Positions 7,977 to 16,278 of a stretch of DNA of 64,000 nt are shown here, piece by piece. Under the pieces are notes generated by a model. That model searched no databases. It had not been told where the DNA came from and saw only the letters and a program-made list of their open reading frames with translations. Each line of letters begins with the position of its first letter. The first letter of the stretch is position 1. Position numbers and translations under genes: made by a program. The stretch spans positions 6,816-70,815 of the forward strand of contig JAZSFA010000040.1 of NCBI GenBank assembly GCA_045531965.1, read 5' to 3'. This DNA is from CAMEON01 sp045531965 (lineage in GTDB: Bacteria; Bacillota; Clostridia; Oscillospirales; CAG-272).

Positions 7977-8351
7977 TCAATCAACCACGGCAATACACTC
8001 GATCTCCACACCGGCACCCTTGGGAATGGCGGCTACCTGCACACAGCTGCGGGCAGGATAAGGTGCCTCGAAGAAGGTCTCGTACACGGCGTTGACCTTG
8101 GCGAAGTCAGCAAGATCTGCCAAAAACACGGTTGTCTTGATGACGTTTTTCATGGAAAGACCTTCCGCCGCCAAAATGTTTTTCAGATTGGTGAGGGACT
8201 GGGCGGCCTGTGCTTCGATGGTGTCTGCCATAAGTCCTGTGGCGGGATCCACCGGAATCTGACCCGAGACGAACATCATATTTCCCGTACGAAGCGCCTG
8301 AGAATAAGGACCGATCGCCGCAGGGGCGTTGTTTGTAGCAATCTGTTTCAT
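7977..8351 (-). CDS. ridA: RidA, enamine/imine deaminase
   Basis: YjgF/YER057c/UK114-family trimeric enzyme that hydrolyses reactive enamines such as 2-aminoacrylate to ketoacids. It has 124 residues. The substrate-binding Arg-101 (YPARSCVQV) and Glu-118 (VEIECIAVV) are present, as is the GPYSQAL N-terminal motif. It lies 15 bp after ilvA. This pairing is meaningful because threonine/serine dehydratases release the very enamines RidA removes. A clean RBS AAAGGAAC precedes the ATG. Confidence 0.95.
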   Translation of the reverse strand: MKQIATNNAPAAIGPYSQALRTGNMMFVSGQIPVDPATGLMADTIEAQAAQSLTNLKNILAAEGLSMKNVIKTTVFLADLADFAKVNAVYETFFEAPYPARSCVQVAAIPKGAGVEIECIAVVD

Positions 8352-8366
8352 GGTACTGTTCCTTTC

Positions 8367-9566
8367 TTATACGAGTTTGAAGCCCGCTTCGGTAAGTTTT
8401 GTTTTGATCTCCTCAATCTGGGCAAAGTCACGGGTCTCCATACCGATCTTGAGGAAGCAGGAGGCAATTGCCATATTGGCATCCGATCTTTCATGATGGA
8501 CGCTGACAACATTACCACCGCACTTGGATATGATGGAGCTAACGCCTACCAGTTGTCCCGGCTTGTCCTCCAGAGCGATCTGCAGGGTGGCGTTGCGTCC
8601 GCTGTTGACAAGACCTCGTGTGATGACGCGGGAGAGGATATTGACGTCAATGTTACCGCCCGAAACCACGCAAACGGTCTTTTTCCCTTGAATGGGGAGC
8701 TTGCCGAACATGGCGGCGGCAACGCTGACTGCCCCTGCACCCTCGGCGATCAACTTCTGCTTCTCTATAAGAGCCAAAATTGCGGTAGCAATTTCGTCCT
8801 CCGAGACAGTCACAATATCATCCACGTATTCCTTGATGATGTTGTATGTATTCTCACCCGGGTGCTTTACTGCGATACCGTCGGCAAAGGTAGCCACACG
8901 GTCGAGGGAAGTAAGGGTGCCGTCCTTAAAGCTCTTATACATACCGGGGGCAAGCTCAGCCTGCACACCATAGACCTTCACGTTGGGGTGAAGATGCTTG
9001 ATGGCATAAGCCACACCTGCCAAAAGTCCGCCTCCACCGATGGGAACAATGACAGCCTCCACATCGGGAAGCTGGTCAAGAATTTCCAAACCAATGGTTC
9101 CCTGTCCCGCAATCACCTCATCATCGTCAAAGGGATGGATGAAGGTAGCCCCCGTCTCCTTGACGAGACGGCAAGCTTCCTCATAAGCGTCGTCGTAAGC
9201 ACCGGGAACGAGGCAAACGTCTGCACCGAGTGCCTTGGTCGCCTCCACCTTGCTGATGGGTGCGCCATCGGGCATACAGACGGTGGATTTGATACCCATG
9301 CGGGTGGCAGCCAAAGCCACGCCTTGTGCGTGGTTACCCGCGCTACAGGCGATGATGCCCGCCTTTTTCTGCTCAGGGGTGAGCTGGCTGATCTTATAGT
9401 ACGCGCCGCGGAGTTTGAAGCTACCCGTAACCTGCAGGTTCTCGGTTTTAAGGTACAGAGAATGGTCGGGAGACAGCTTCTCCGCCAGGATGAGGTCGGT
9501 CTTGCGCGCAACAGCCTTGAGGATGAAGGCGGCTTGATAGATTTTGTCCAAAGAAAGTGTGTTCAT
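8367..9566 (-). CDS. ilvA: Threonine ammonia-lyase with one ACT domain
   Basis: PLP enzyme that converts threonine to 2-oxobutyrate, the entry to isoleucine. The 399-residue length with a catalytic domain (about 1-315) and one C-terminal ACT domain (about 325-399, from LQIALEDKPGQLVGV) is the short form, related to TdcB in the catalytic part, not the longer E. coli IlvA with two ACT-like units. The PLP lysine is Lys-51 in GSFKLRGAYYK; the glycine loop PIGGGGLLAG is clear. RBS AAAAAGGAAACC precedes ATG. Position beside ilv/leu genes favours a biosynthetic role. Confidence 0.94.
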   Translation of the reverse strand: MNTLSLDKIYQAAFILKAVARKTDLILAEKLSPDHSLYLKTENLQVTGSFKLRGAYYKISQLTPEQKKAGIIACSAGNHAQGVALAATRMGIKSTVCMPDGAPISKVEATKALGADVCLVPGAYDDAYEEACRLVKETGATFIHPFDDDEVIAGQGTIGLEILDQLPDVEAVIVPIGGGGLLAGVAYAIKHLHPNVKVYGVQAELAPGMYKSFKDGTLTSLDRVATFADGIAVKHPGENTYNIIKEYVDDIVTVSEDEIATAILALIEKQKLIAEGAGAVSVAAAMFGKLPIQGKKTVCVVSGGNIDVNILSRVITRGLVNSGRNATLQIALEDKPGQLVGVSSIISKCGGNVVSVHHERSDANMAIASCFLKIGMETRDFAQIEEIKTKLTEAGFKLV

Positions 9567-9594
9567 GATGGTTTCCTTTTTAGGGGGATTTTTC

Positions 9595-9613
9595 GGGCGA
9601 ACACAGTTCGCCC
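9595..9613. repeat. GGGCGAAC hairpin repeat, copy 1
   Basis: Perfect 8-bp inverted repeat GGGCGAAC ACA GTTCGCCC, followed by CTACG. It occurs 29 bp upstream of the ilvA ATG. Similar copies are at 11146 and 26221. The flanking cgcccctacg is shared with the 11146 copy, which marks a dispersed family. Confidence 0.6.
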
Positions 9614-9730
9614 CTACGGTTTGCAGTGTAGATAATCGCAGGGGAGGCGTTGTGCCTCTTGCTGACCAAATAACCTTCGGGAGATCAAATCAATTCCGCT
9701 TTTCCTTTTTGATCTCTTGTTAAACGATTA

Positions 9731-9790
9731 TTTATTAAAAGTTCTTGGCGGGGGTCAGGGGGAACCTTCTTTCAAGAAGGTTCCTCCCTG
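9731..9790 (-). repeat. Post-stop hairpin repeat, copy 2 (after the DUF815 gene)
   Basis: TTTATTAAAAGTTCTTGG followed by a GGGTC block and an 11-bp stem GGAACCTTCTT / AAGAAGGTTCC (9761-9784). It ends at the DUF815 stop codon. The usual GCGTACTCC end motif is absent here. The preceding tttgatctcttg (9709-9720) is shared with copy 3. Confidence 0.55.
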
Positions 9791-11110
9791 TTAACTCTCT
9801 TTCCACGTTCCCGCCAAATGGTCAACAAACTGCTTAGCGGTGCGTCCCGAGATACCGCCGTGGCGAAGCTCCCAGCGGTTGGCTTCCCGGCGGAGGGTCT
9901 CCTCGTCGATATCAATCCCCTCGCGCTCGGCAAGGGTACGGACGATACTATAGAACAGTTCCCTGTCGGGGCTGGAGAAATTGATGGTCACACCGAAACG
10001 TGCGGATAGTGAGAGCTTTTCCTCGATGGTATCCGAGCGGTGAATCTCCTGATCGGGATCGTGTTGCATATCAGCGCGGTCGCCCCAAGTCTCGCGGATG
10101 AGATGGCGGCGGTTAGAGGTGGCGTAGATCAGGACGTTTTCGGGGCGAGTCTCCACACCGCCTTCGATAACGGCCTTGAGAAACTTGTATTCGATCTCAT
10201 GCTCCTCAAAGGAGAGGTCGTCCAGATAGATGATAAAGCGGTAGTTTCGATTCTTCACGGCGGCGATGACGGCAGAGAGGTCGCGGAACTGGTGCTTGTA
10301 GATCTCGATCATACGGAGGCCCTGGTCGTAGTATTCGTTCAAAACAGCCTTGATGCAGGAGGATTTTCCCGTACCCGCATCTCCGTAGAGCAGGACGTTG
10401 TTGGCGCGCTTCCCTTCGGCAAAGGCCTTGGTATTCGCCACCAACTGTGCCTTTTGATGCTCGTAGCCCACAAGGTCGGAAAGCCTGATGGGTTCGGCGT
10501 TGCTGACGGGCAAAAACTCTAATCCGTTCCCTTCGTTGCGGATGCGGAAGGCACGGTTGAGACCGAACATCCCCACACCGAAGCTATGATAATGATCAAG
10601 GATCAAGTTTGACATCTCCCGCCCGTCTTTAGCCTCTGCCAGCATTTGGGACAAGGCTCTCACCTTTTCGCTGACGTTTTTGTTATAGAGGCAGGCGCGT
10701 TTGGGGATGGCCTTGTAGTTGGTGATACGGGTGAAACAATCCACGCCAAGTTCTTTTTCGATCTTTGAGAAATCAAAGTGGAAAAGCTGACGAAACACCT
10801 CAAAGTCCTGCTCGGCAAACTCATGGACACTTCCCCGCTCGCGGTTGTCAGCACGCTCTGCAGTCAAAGTGAAGGAGTTTTCATTGGTGACCAGCAGGAA
10901 GGTGAGATAGTTCTGCCAGAGGTTGCCGTCGAAGCCGTAGGCGGTGGAGAGGTCAAGGAGCCGCTTGATCTGGGTATAAATCTTGTGGGTGGCGGTGTCC
11001 TTGTCCATGGTTTCACGATCAACGGCCTCAAAGATGCGGGCGATTTCCTCCAAAATGGAATCGCCGCCAAGGTCTGAATAGAGCAGGAGGCGGGCGGTGA
11101 GTTTATACAT
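9791..11110 (-). CDS. DUF815-family AAA-type ATP-binding protein
   Basis: A 439-residue cytoplasmic P-loop ATPase. The front 190 residues are helical and poorly conserved in my view. The second half carries Walker A (GDAGTGKSS), Walker B (RFIIYLDDLSFEEHE) and a sensor-1-like IYATSNRRHL, which fit the DUF815 family that is common in bacteria but without a settled function. It lies between leuB and ilvA with gaps of about 176 and 224 bp on either side, each filled by repeats, so it may be its own unit. Confidence 0.88.
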   Translation of the reverse strand: MYKLTARLLLYSDLGGDSILEEIARIFEAVDRETMDKDTATHKIYTQIKRLLDLSTAYGFDGNLWQNYLTFLLVTNENSFTLTAERADNRERGSVHEFAEQDFEVFRQLFHFDFSKIEKELGVDCFTRITNYKAIPKRACLYNKNVSEKVRALSQMLAEAKDGREMSNLILDHYHSFGVGMFGLNRAFRIRNEGNGLEFLPVSNAEPIRLSDLVGYEHQKAQLVANTKAFAEGKRANNVLLYGDAGTGKSSCIKAVLNEYYDQGLRMIEIYKHQFRDLSAVIAAVKNRNYRFIIYLDDLSFEEHEIEYKFLKAVIEGGVETRPENVLIYATSNRRHLIRETWGDRADMQHDPDQEIHRSDTIEEKLSLSARFGVTINFSSPDRELFYSIVRTLAEREGIDIDEETLRREANRWELRHGGISGRTAKQFVDHLAGTWKES

Positions 11111-11145
11111 ATGAGCACCTGCAATTCATGTATTTTGATAGTAAC

Positions 11146-11164
11146 GGGCGAACGCAGTTCGCCC
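11146..11164. repeat. GGGCGAAC hairpin repeat, copy 2
   Basis: Perfect 8-bp inverted repeat GGGCGAAC GCA GTTCGCCC followed by CCTACGA. It lies 35 bp upstream of the DUF815 gene start. It differs from the 9595 copy by one loop base. Confidence 0.6.
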
Positions 11165-11195
11165 CTACGAAAAATCGGGATTTGATCTCTTGATC

Positions 11196-11286
11196 CATTC
11201 TTTTTATTAAAAGTTTTTGGAGGTCTCGGAACCTTTTTGCAAAAGGTTCCGAGTGGGATCAAGGGGCAACGCCCCTTGCGTACTCC
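11196..11286 (-). repeat. Post-stop hairpin repeat, copy 3 (after leuB)
   Basis: Reads CTTTTTATTAAAAGTTTTTGG, then AGGT, a perfect 13-bp stem CTCGGAACCTTTT / AAAAGGTTCCGAG (11225-11253), a second stem AAGGGGC AAC GCCCCTT (11261-11277) and GCGTACTCC. It abuts the leuB stop codon. Together with copy 1 it shows the full two-hairpin form of the family. Confidence 0.65.
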
Positions 11287-12360
11287 TTACAGTCTCTTGA
11301 TGATCTCCTCGGTCATGGCCTTGCAGCCGATGGGGGTGGCACCGCTGTCGCCCACGATGTCGGCAGTGCGGATGCCGTCGGCCAGCACCTTGTCGATGGC
11401 GGCTTCAATGCAATCAGCTTCGTCATTGAGATCAAAGGCGTAGCGGAGCATCATGGCGGCGGAGAGGATAGTGGCGATGGGGTTGGCCTTGTCCTGACCC
11501 GCAATGTCGGGGGCAGAGCCGTGGATGGGCTCGTAGAGGCCGCACTTGGAGTCGCCCAGGGAGGCAGAAGCCAACAGGCCGATGGAGCCTGTGATCTGGG
11601 AGGCCTCGTCGGAGAGGATGTCGCCGAACATATTGGAGGTCACCACAACATCAAAGCGGGAGGGATCGCGGACGAGCTGCATGGCGGCGTTGTCCACCAG
11701 CATATCCTCGCAGGTCACATCGGGATACTGCTCACCGATGCGGTGAACCGTTTCTCTCCACAGGCGGGAGGTCTCCAGCACGTTGGCCTTGTCGATGCTG
11801 ATGACCGATCCGCGACGCTTGCGGGCTGCCTCAAAAGCCATGCGGGCGATACGCTCGATCTCCATGACGCTGTATGCCTCGGTGTCATATGCCTCGGGGC
11901 CGTACTTGCCTTCTCGCCTGCCGCGCTCACCGAAGTAAATACCGCCCGTCAGCTCACGGACGATGACCATGTCAAAGCCGCGGTCGATGATATCGGGACG
12001 GAGGGTGCAGGCGGATTTCAGCGCAGGATAGATCTTGGCGGGGCGCAGGTTAGTATACACGCCGAGGGCGGCGCGCAGACCAAGCAGCGCCTTTTCGGGG
12101 CGGATGTTACCGGGCAGGGTGTCCCACTTGGGTCCGCCCACGGCACCGAGCAGAACGCTGTCGCTTTTCTTACAGCCCTCCACGGTCTCCTCGGGGAGAG
12201 GCTTGCCCGTGGCGTCGATGGCGCAGCCACCTGCCAGATATTCGGTAAAATTAAAGGTATGACCGTACTTTTCGCCGATCTTTTGGAGGACGGCAACCGC
12301 GCCGTCCACGATCTCAGGGCCGATACCGTCACCCTTGATGAGAGCAATATTGTAGTTCAT
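11287..12360 (-). CDS. leuB: LeuB, 3-isopropylmalate dehydrogenase
   Basis: NAD-dependent oxidative decarboxylase of leucine synthesis. It has 357 residues and begins MNYNIALIKGDGIGPEIVDG. The substrate loop LRPAKIYPALKSACTLRP, VRELTGGIYFG, and the C-terminal EPIHGSAPDIAGQDKANPIA motif are all clear. It follows leuD with a 2-bp gap and is the last of the leu genes, in the order leuA, leuC, leuD, leuB. Confidence 0.97.
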   Translation of the reverse strand: MNYNIALIKGDGIGPEIVDGAVAVLQKIGEKYGHTFNFTEYLAGGCAIDATGKPLPEETVEGCKKSDSVLLGAVGGPKWDTLPGNIRPEKALLGLRAALGVYTNLRPAKIYPALKSACTLRPDIIDRGFDMVIVRELTGGIYFGERGRREGKYGPEAYDTEAYSVMEIERIARMAFEAARKRRGSVISIDKANVLETSRLWRETVHRIGEQYPDVTCEDMLVDNAAMQLVRDPSRFDVVVTSNMFGDILSDEASQITGSIGLLASASLGDSKCGLYEPIHGSAPDIAGQDKANPIATILSAAMMLRYAFDLNDEADCIEAAIDKVLADGIRTADIVGDSGATPIGCKAMTEEIIKRL

Positions 12361-12362
12361 GA

Positions 12363-12860
12363 TTATTCCCCTTTCGCTTGCTTTGCCTTGAGATAAGGCA
12401 GAAGTCCGCCGTTTTCGATGATGCCGTTGATGAAGGCGGGGAAAGCGGTGGCCTTGAAGGTCTCACCCGTCGTGAGGTCGGTGATCACACCCGTGTCAAA
12501 ATCCACGGTAACCTCGTCACCCGCGTTGATCTTCTCTGCCGCCTCGGGACATTCCAAAATGGGGAAGCCGATGTTGATGGCGTTACGGTAGAAAATGCGG
12601 GCGAAGCTGGCGGCGATGACGCAGGAAATACCCGCGGCGCGGATGGAGATGGGGGCGTGCTCACGGGAGGAGCCGCAGCCGAAGTTGGCGCCGCCCACCA
12701 TGATGTCGCCCGACTTGACGTTGCTGACGAAATCGGCATCGATGTCCTCCATGCAGTGCTTGGCGAGTTCTGCGGGAGAGGGGGCGTTGAGGTAACGGGC
12801 GGGGATGATGACGTCGGTGTCCACGTTGTCACCGTATTTGAAAACTTTTCCTTGTACCAT
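12363..12860 (-). CDS. leuD: LeuD, isopropylmalate isomerase small subunit
   Basis: Swivelling domain of isopropylmalate isomerase, which moves the hydroxyl group of 2-isopropylmalate. It has 165 residues, the short form usual in Clostridia and archaea. The GCGSSREHAPISIRAAG substrate loop and the N-terminal YGDNVDTDVIIPARYL are diagnostic. It lies 13 bp after leuC, its partner subunit. Confidence 0.96.
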   Translation of the reverse strand: MVQGKVFKYGDNVDTDVIIPARYLNAPSPAELAKHCMEDIDADFVSNVKSGDIMVGGANFGCGSSREHAPISIRAAGISCVIAASFARIFYRNAINIGFPILECPEAAEKINAGDEVTVDFDTGVITDLTTGETFKATAFPAFINGIIENGGLLPYLKAKQAKGE

Positions 12861-12873
12861 AATAGTTCCCTCC

Positions 12874-14136
12874 TCAGTTCAGATCGTTGGGGTCTGCCAC
12901 GCAACCCGCGACAGCCGAAGCGGCGGCCACGGCAGGGCTTGCCAGAATGACTTCACTCTTGACGTGACCCATGCGACCCACGAAGTTACGGTTGGTGGTG
13001 GTAACGGCGCGCTCGCCTGCCGCCATACAGCCCATGTGACCGCCCAGGCAGGGGCCACAGGTGGGGGTGGAAACAGCGCAACCTGCGGTGATGAAAATCT
13101 CGGTCAGACCCTCGGTGATGCACTGCATATACACCTCCTGGGTGGCGGGGATGACGATACAGCGGATGCCGTCAGCCACCTTGCGACCCTTCAGGATCTC
13201 GGCGGCGATACGCATATCCGAGATACGGCCGTTGGTGCAGGAGCCGATGACCACCTGGTCGATGGGCATACCCTTGACCTCGTCCACGGTCTTGGTATTG
13301 GAGGGCAGGTGAGGCAGAGAGACGGTGGGCTTGAGGGTGGACAGATCGATGGTCACTTCCCTTTCGTACTCGGCGTCGGGATCGGCCTCGTAGATCTTCA
13401 CGGGACGGGTGAAGCGACCTTTGATGTAGTCCAAGGTCTTGTCGTCCACGGGGAAAATGCCGTTCTTGCCGCCTGCTTCGATGGCCATGTTGGCGATGGT
13501 GAAGCGGTCGTCCATGGACAACTCGCTGACGCCTTCGCCCGTAAACTCGATGGACTTATAAAGGGCGCCGTCCACGCCGATCATACCGATGAGGTGGAGA
13601 ATCACGTCCTTACCGCTGACGTGCTTGTTAAATTTGCCCACCAGGTTGACCTTGATGGCGGCGGGAACCTTGAACCAGTTCTCTCCCGCGATCATGCCTG
13701 CGGCCATGTCGGTGGAGCCAACACCCGTGGAGAAGGCACCCAACGCGCCGTAGGTGCAGGTATGGGAGTCTGCGCCGATGATACAATCACCGGGGCCGAC
13801 GATGCCCTTTTCGGGGAGGAGGGCGTGCTCGATGCCCACCTGACCCACGTCATAGAAGTGGGTGATGTTATGCTTTTTGGCAAAGTTACGCGCGGTGGCG
13901 CAAAGCTCGGCGGATTTGATGTCCTTGCAGGGGGTGTAGTGGTCGAGGACGATGGCGATCTTATCCTTGTCGAACACGCGGTCAAAGCCCGCCTTTTCAA
14001 AAACGTCGATAGCGACGGGGGTGGTGACGTCGTTGCCGAGGACAATATCCAGCTTGGCCTCGATGAGGTCACCTGCTTTTACGGAATCCAAGCCTGCGTG
14101 AGCGGCGAGGATCTTTTGTGTCATGGTCATGCCCAT
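12874..14136 (-). CDS. leuC: LeuC, isopropylmalate isomerase large subunit
   Basis: Large subunit with the 4Fe-4S cluster. It has 420 residues, typical of the form paired with short LeuD. Cluster ligands appear in IGSCTNGR and in TPTCGPCLGG; CIIGADSHTCTYGALG is also typical. Of three nearby in-frame ATGs (14136, 14130, 14124) the first has AAGGAG 8 nt upstream and is chosen. The start overlaps the end of the small membrane-protein gene by 10 bp. Confidence 0.96.
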   Translation of the reverse strand: MGMTMTQKILAAHAGLDSVKAGDLIEAKLDIVLGNDVTTPVAIDVFEKAGFDRVFDKDKIAIVLDHYTPCKDIKSAELCATARNFAKKHNITHFYDVGQVGIEHALLPEKGIVGPGDCIIGADSHTCTYGALGAFSTGVGSTDMAAGMIAGENWFKVPAAIKVNLVGKFNKHVSGKDVILHLIGMIGVDGALYKSIEFTGEGVSELSMDDRFTIANMAIEAGGKNGIFPVDDKTLDYIKGRFTRPVKIYEADPDAEYEREVTIDLSTLKPTVSLPHLPSNTKTVDEVKGMPIDQVVIGSCTNGRISDMRIAAEILKGRKVADGIRCIVIPATQEVYMQCITEGLTEIFITAGCAVSTPTCGPCLGGHMGCMAAGERAVTTTNRNFVGRMGHVKSEVILASPAVAAASAVAGCVADPNDLN

Positions 14137-14618
14137 GGGTCATTCTCCTTTTCTACATAATTGCCGATGCGTCCGTTCCAGAAGGAGCGGATGAACTGTC
14201 TGTTTTTATCTGTTTTTTGAATGCAAATATAACCGTCTTTTCTGATGCGCTCATTTCCATGTCGGCTGTTGCCATCGACGAAAACAAAATACGTTGCATC
14301 ACGGGATAGCGTGGTGACCTCAATTTTCTCTATGTCCTCGATCTTCACTTCTTTTTTGAACCCCAAAAACAAGCCTTTTCTTTTCAGCGTACCGTTTTCA
14401 TACCATACGAGGCAAGACAACCGATTGATGATGAAAAGAAAGACCGCAATGATCAGAGTTACTAACAGGCACATACCAAACATGACAATGTCATACGTCG
14501 TGGCAAACCGAGAAGCAATGGTTTGGATCTCAAGCGGCATCATGGCGATCAGGGCAATGATAAAAATCACACCGAAGATCAGCCAAAATTTTGAAGACAC
14601 GATCTTTTTGCTTTTCAT
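14127..14618 (-). CDS. Two-helix membrane protein, possibly with a PH-like domain
   Basis: A 163-residue protein with two predicted membrane helices at about residues 10-28 and 43-64 and a basic N-terminus. The cytoplasmic part starts WYENGTLKRKGLFLGFKKEV and continues IEDIEKIEVT, which resembles bacterial PH-type domains of small membrane proteins. That match is from pattern memory only. It is inserted between leuA (7 bp upstream) and leuC (10-bp overlap), so it is almost surely co-transcribed and perhaps coupled. No leucine-related role is evident. Confidence 0.75.
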   Translation of the reverse strand: MKSKKIVSSKFWLIFGVIFIIALIAMMPLEIQTIASRFATTYDIVMFGMCLLVTLIIAVFLFIINRLSCLVWYENGTLKRKGLFLGFKKEVKIEDIEKIEVTTLSRDATYFVFVDGNSRHGNERIRKDGYICIQKTDKNRQFIRSFWNGRIGNYVEKENDPWA

Positions 14619-14625
14619 GAGAGCA

Positions 14626-16155
14626 TTAACCCTGTGTTGCCATCAGCTTATTGATGGCGATGATATACGCCTTGATGGAGGCCTCGATGATGTCGGTGGA
14701 AAGGCCGCGGCCAACGTAAGTCTTGCCGCCCGAGGCGATGCGGATGGTGACGTCACCCAGGGTGTCCTTACCTTCGGAGATGGAGTGGATGTTGTAGATA
14801 TCAAAGGTGCAGGCGGGGGGATTAACGATGCCGTCGATGGCCTTGAAGGCGGCGTCGATGGGGCCGTCACCCAGAGAGACGTTTTCAAACTTCTCTTCCC
14901 CGCGTTTGAGAGACACGGTACAGGTAGCGGTGGTGAAGTTGCTGGTGTGGACGGCGAACCAATCAAGCTCGAAGCCGCCCTCGATCTCCACGTCGTCATC
15001 ACGGGTCTTCTTGTGGAGGATGATGGCCTCGATGTCGGCGTCGCTGACCGTCTTTTTCTTGTCGCACAGCACCTTGAATTCGTCAAAGCATCTGAGCAAT
15101 TCGTCGGCCTCCAGGTGGTAGCCCATCTCGGCAAGGTGGGACTCAAAGGCGTGCTTGCCCGAATGCTTACCCAGGACAATGTTATTGGTCTGAATACCCA
15201 CAGCCTCGGGGGTGAGGATCTCGTAAGTCAGCTTGTTTGCCAGCACACCGTGCTGGTGGATACCCGACTCATGGGCGAAGGCGTTCTTGCCCACGATGGG
15301 CTTATTGAGGGGGGCGGACTGACCGATGATGTTATAGACGGTCTTGCTGGCGCGCCAGATCTGGGTGGTGTCGATGCGGGTCTCCACCTGATAGATGTCG
15401 GGGCGGGTGCGCATGGCCATGACCACTTCTTCGAGAGAAGTATTGCCCGCGCGTTCACCCAGACCGTTGATGGTACACTCGATCTGTCTCGCGCCGCCCA
15501 GCACGCCGCCCAGGGAGTTAGCAACCGCCATGCCCAGGTCGTTGTGGCAATGAACCGAAAATTCGATCTCATCGGCGCGATCCACACGAGCCATCAGGTA
15601 CTCAATGAGTGCCTGCATCTCGGCAGGGGTGGTGTAGCCCACGGTGTCGGGGATATTCAGCACCTTGGCACCATTCTTTACGGCAAGATTGCACACCTTG
15701 ACGAGAAAATCGGGGTCGGAGCGGGTGGCGTCCTCGCAGGAAAACTCGATGTTGGAGCAATATTTTGCGGCGTATGCGGTCATAGCAGCGGTCTTTTCCA
15801 GGACCTGATCCTCGGTCATACGGAGTTTGTATTGCATATGTAAGGGGGATGTGGCAATAAACAGGTGGATGCGGGGGTCAGCAGCACCCTTGACGGCTTC
15901 CCAAGCAGCGTCCAGATCCTTGACGGCGGCGCGGGCAAGGGATGCGACCGAGCAATCCTTGACGGTCTCGGCAATGGTCTTGACCGACTCAAAGTCCCCG
16001 GGAGAGGAGATGGCGAAGCCCGCCTCGATCACGTCTACCTTGAGGCGTTCCAGGCATTTGGCGACCTCGATCTTCTCTTTCAGGTTCATGCTGCAACCGG
16101 GAGACTGCTCGCCGTCGCGGAGGGTAGTATCGAAAATTTTGACTTGTTTGTTCAT
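14626..16155 (-). CDS. leuA: LeuA, 2-isopropylmalate synthase
   Basis: Condenses acetyl-CoA with 2-oxoisovalerate, the first leucine-specific step. It has 509 residues. The N-terminal TIM barrel has FDTTLRDGEQSPGCSMN and the metal site in VHCHNDLGMAVANS; GLGERAGNTSLEEV is also present. The C-terminal 120 residues are the leucine-sensing regulatory domain, so feedback inhibition is expected. RBS AAAGGAGAATCACCCC precedes ATG. Confidence 0.96.
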   Translation of the reverse strand: MNKQVKIFDTTLRDGEQSPGCSMNLKEKIEVAKCLERLKVDVIEAGFAISSPGDFESVKTIAETVKDCSVASLARAAVKDLDAAWEAVKGAADPRIHLFIATSPLHMQYKLRMTEDQVLEKTAAMTAYAAKYCSNIEFSCEDATRSDPDFLVKVCNLAVKNGAKVLNIPDTVGYTTPAEMQALIEYLMARVDRADEIEFSVHCHNDLGMAVANSLGGVLGGARQIECTINGLGERAGNTSLEEVVMAMRTRPDIYQVETRIDTTQIWRASKTVYNIIGQSAPLNKPIVGKNAFAHESGIHQHGVLANKLTYEILTPEAVGIQTNNIVLGKHSGKHAFESHLAEMGYHLEADELLRCFDEFKVLCDKKKTVSDADIEAIILHKKTRDDDVEIEGGFELDWFAVHTSNFTTATCTVSLKRGEEKFENVSLGDGPIDAAFKAIDGIVNPPACTFDIYNIHSISEGKDTLGDVTIRIASGGKTYVGRGLSTDIIEASIKAYIIAINKLMATQG

Positions 16156-16220
16156 GGGGTGATTCTCCTTTGGGAAAGGCGGATATACATAACTCTCGAA
16201 GTTATGCCCTATCTCCTTTT

Positions 16221-16278
16221 CTTAAAAGTTTTTGGAAGTCAAGAAACCTTTTTTCAAAAAGGTTTCTTGCGTACTCCT
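16221..16278 (-). repeat. Post-stop hairpin repeat, copy 4 (after ilvD)
   Basis: CTTAAAAGTTTTTGGAAGTC followed by a perfect 14-bp stem CAAGAAACCTTTTT / AAAAAGGTTTCTTG (16240-16269) and GCGTACTCC. This is the single-hairpin short form. It abuts the ilvD stop codon. Confidence 0.65.
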
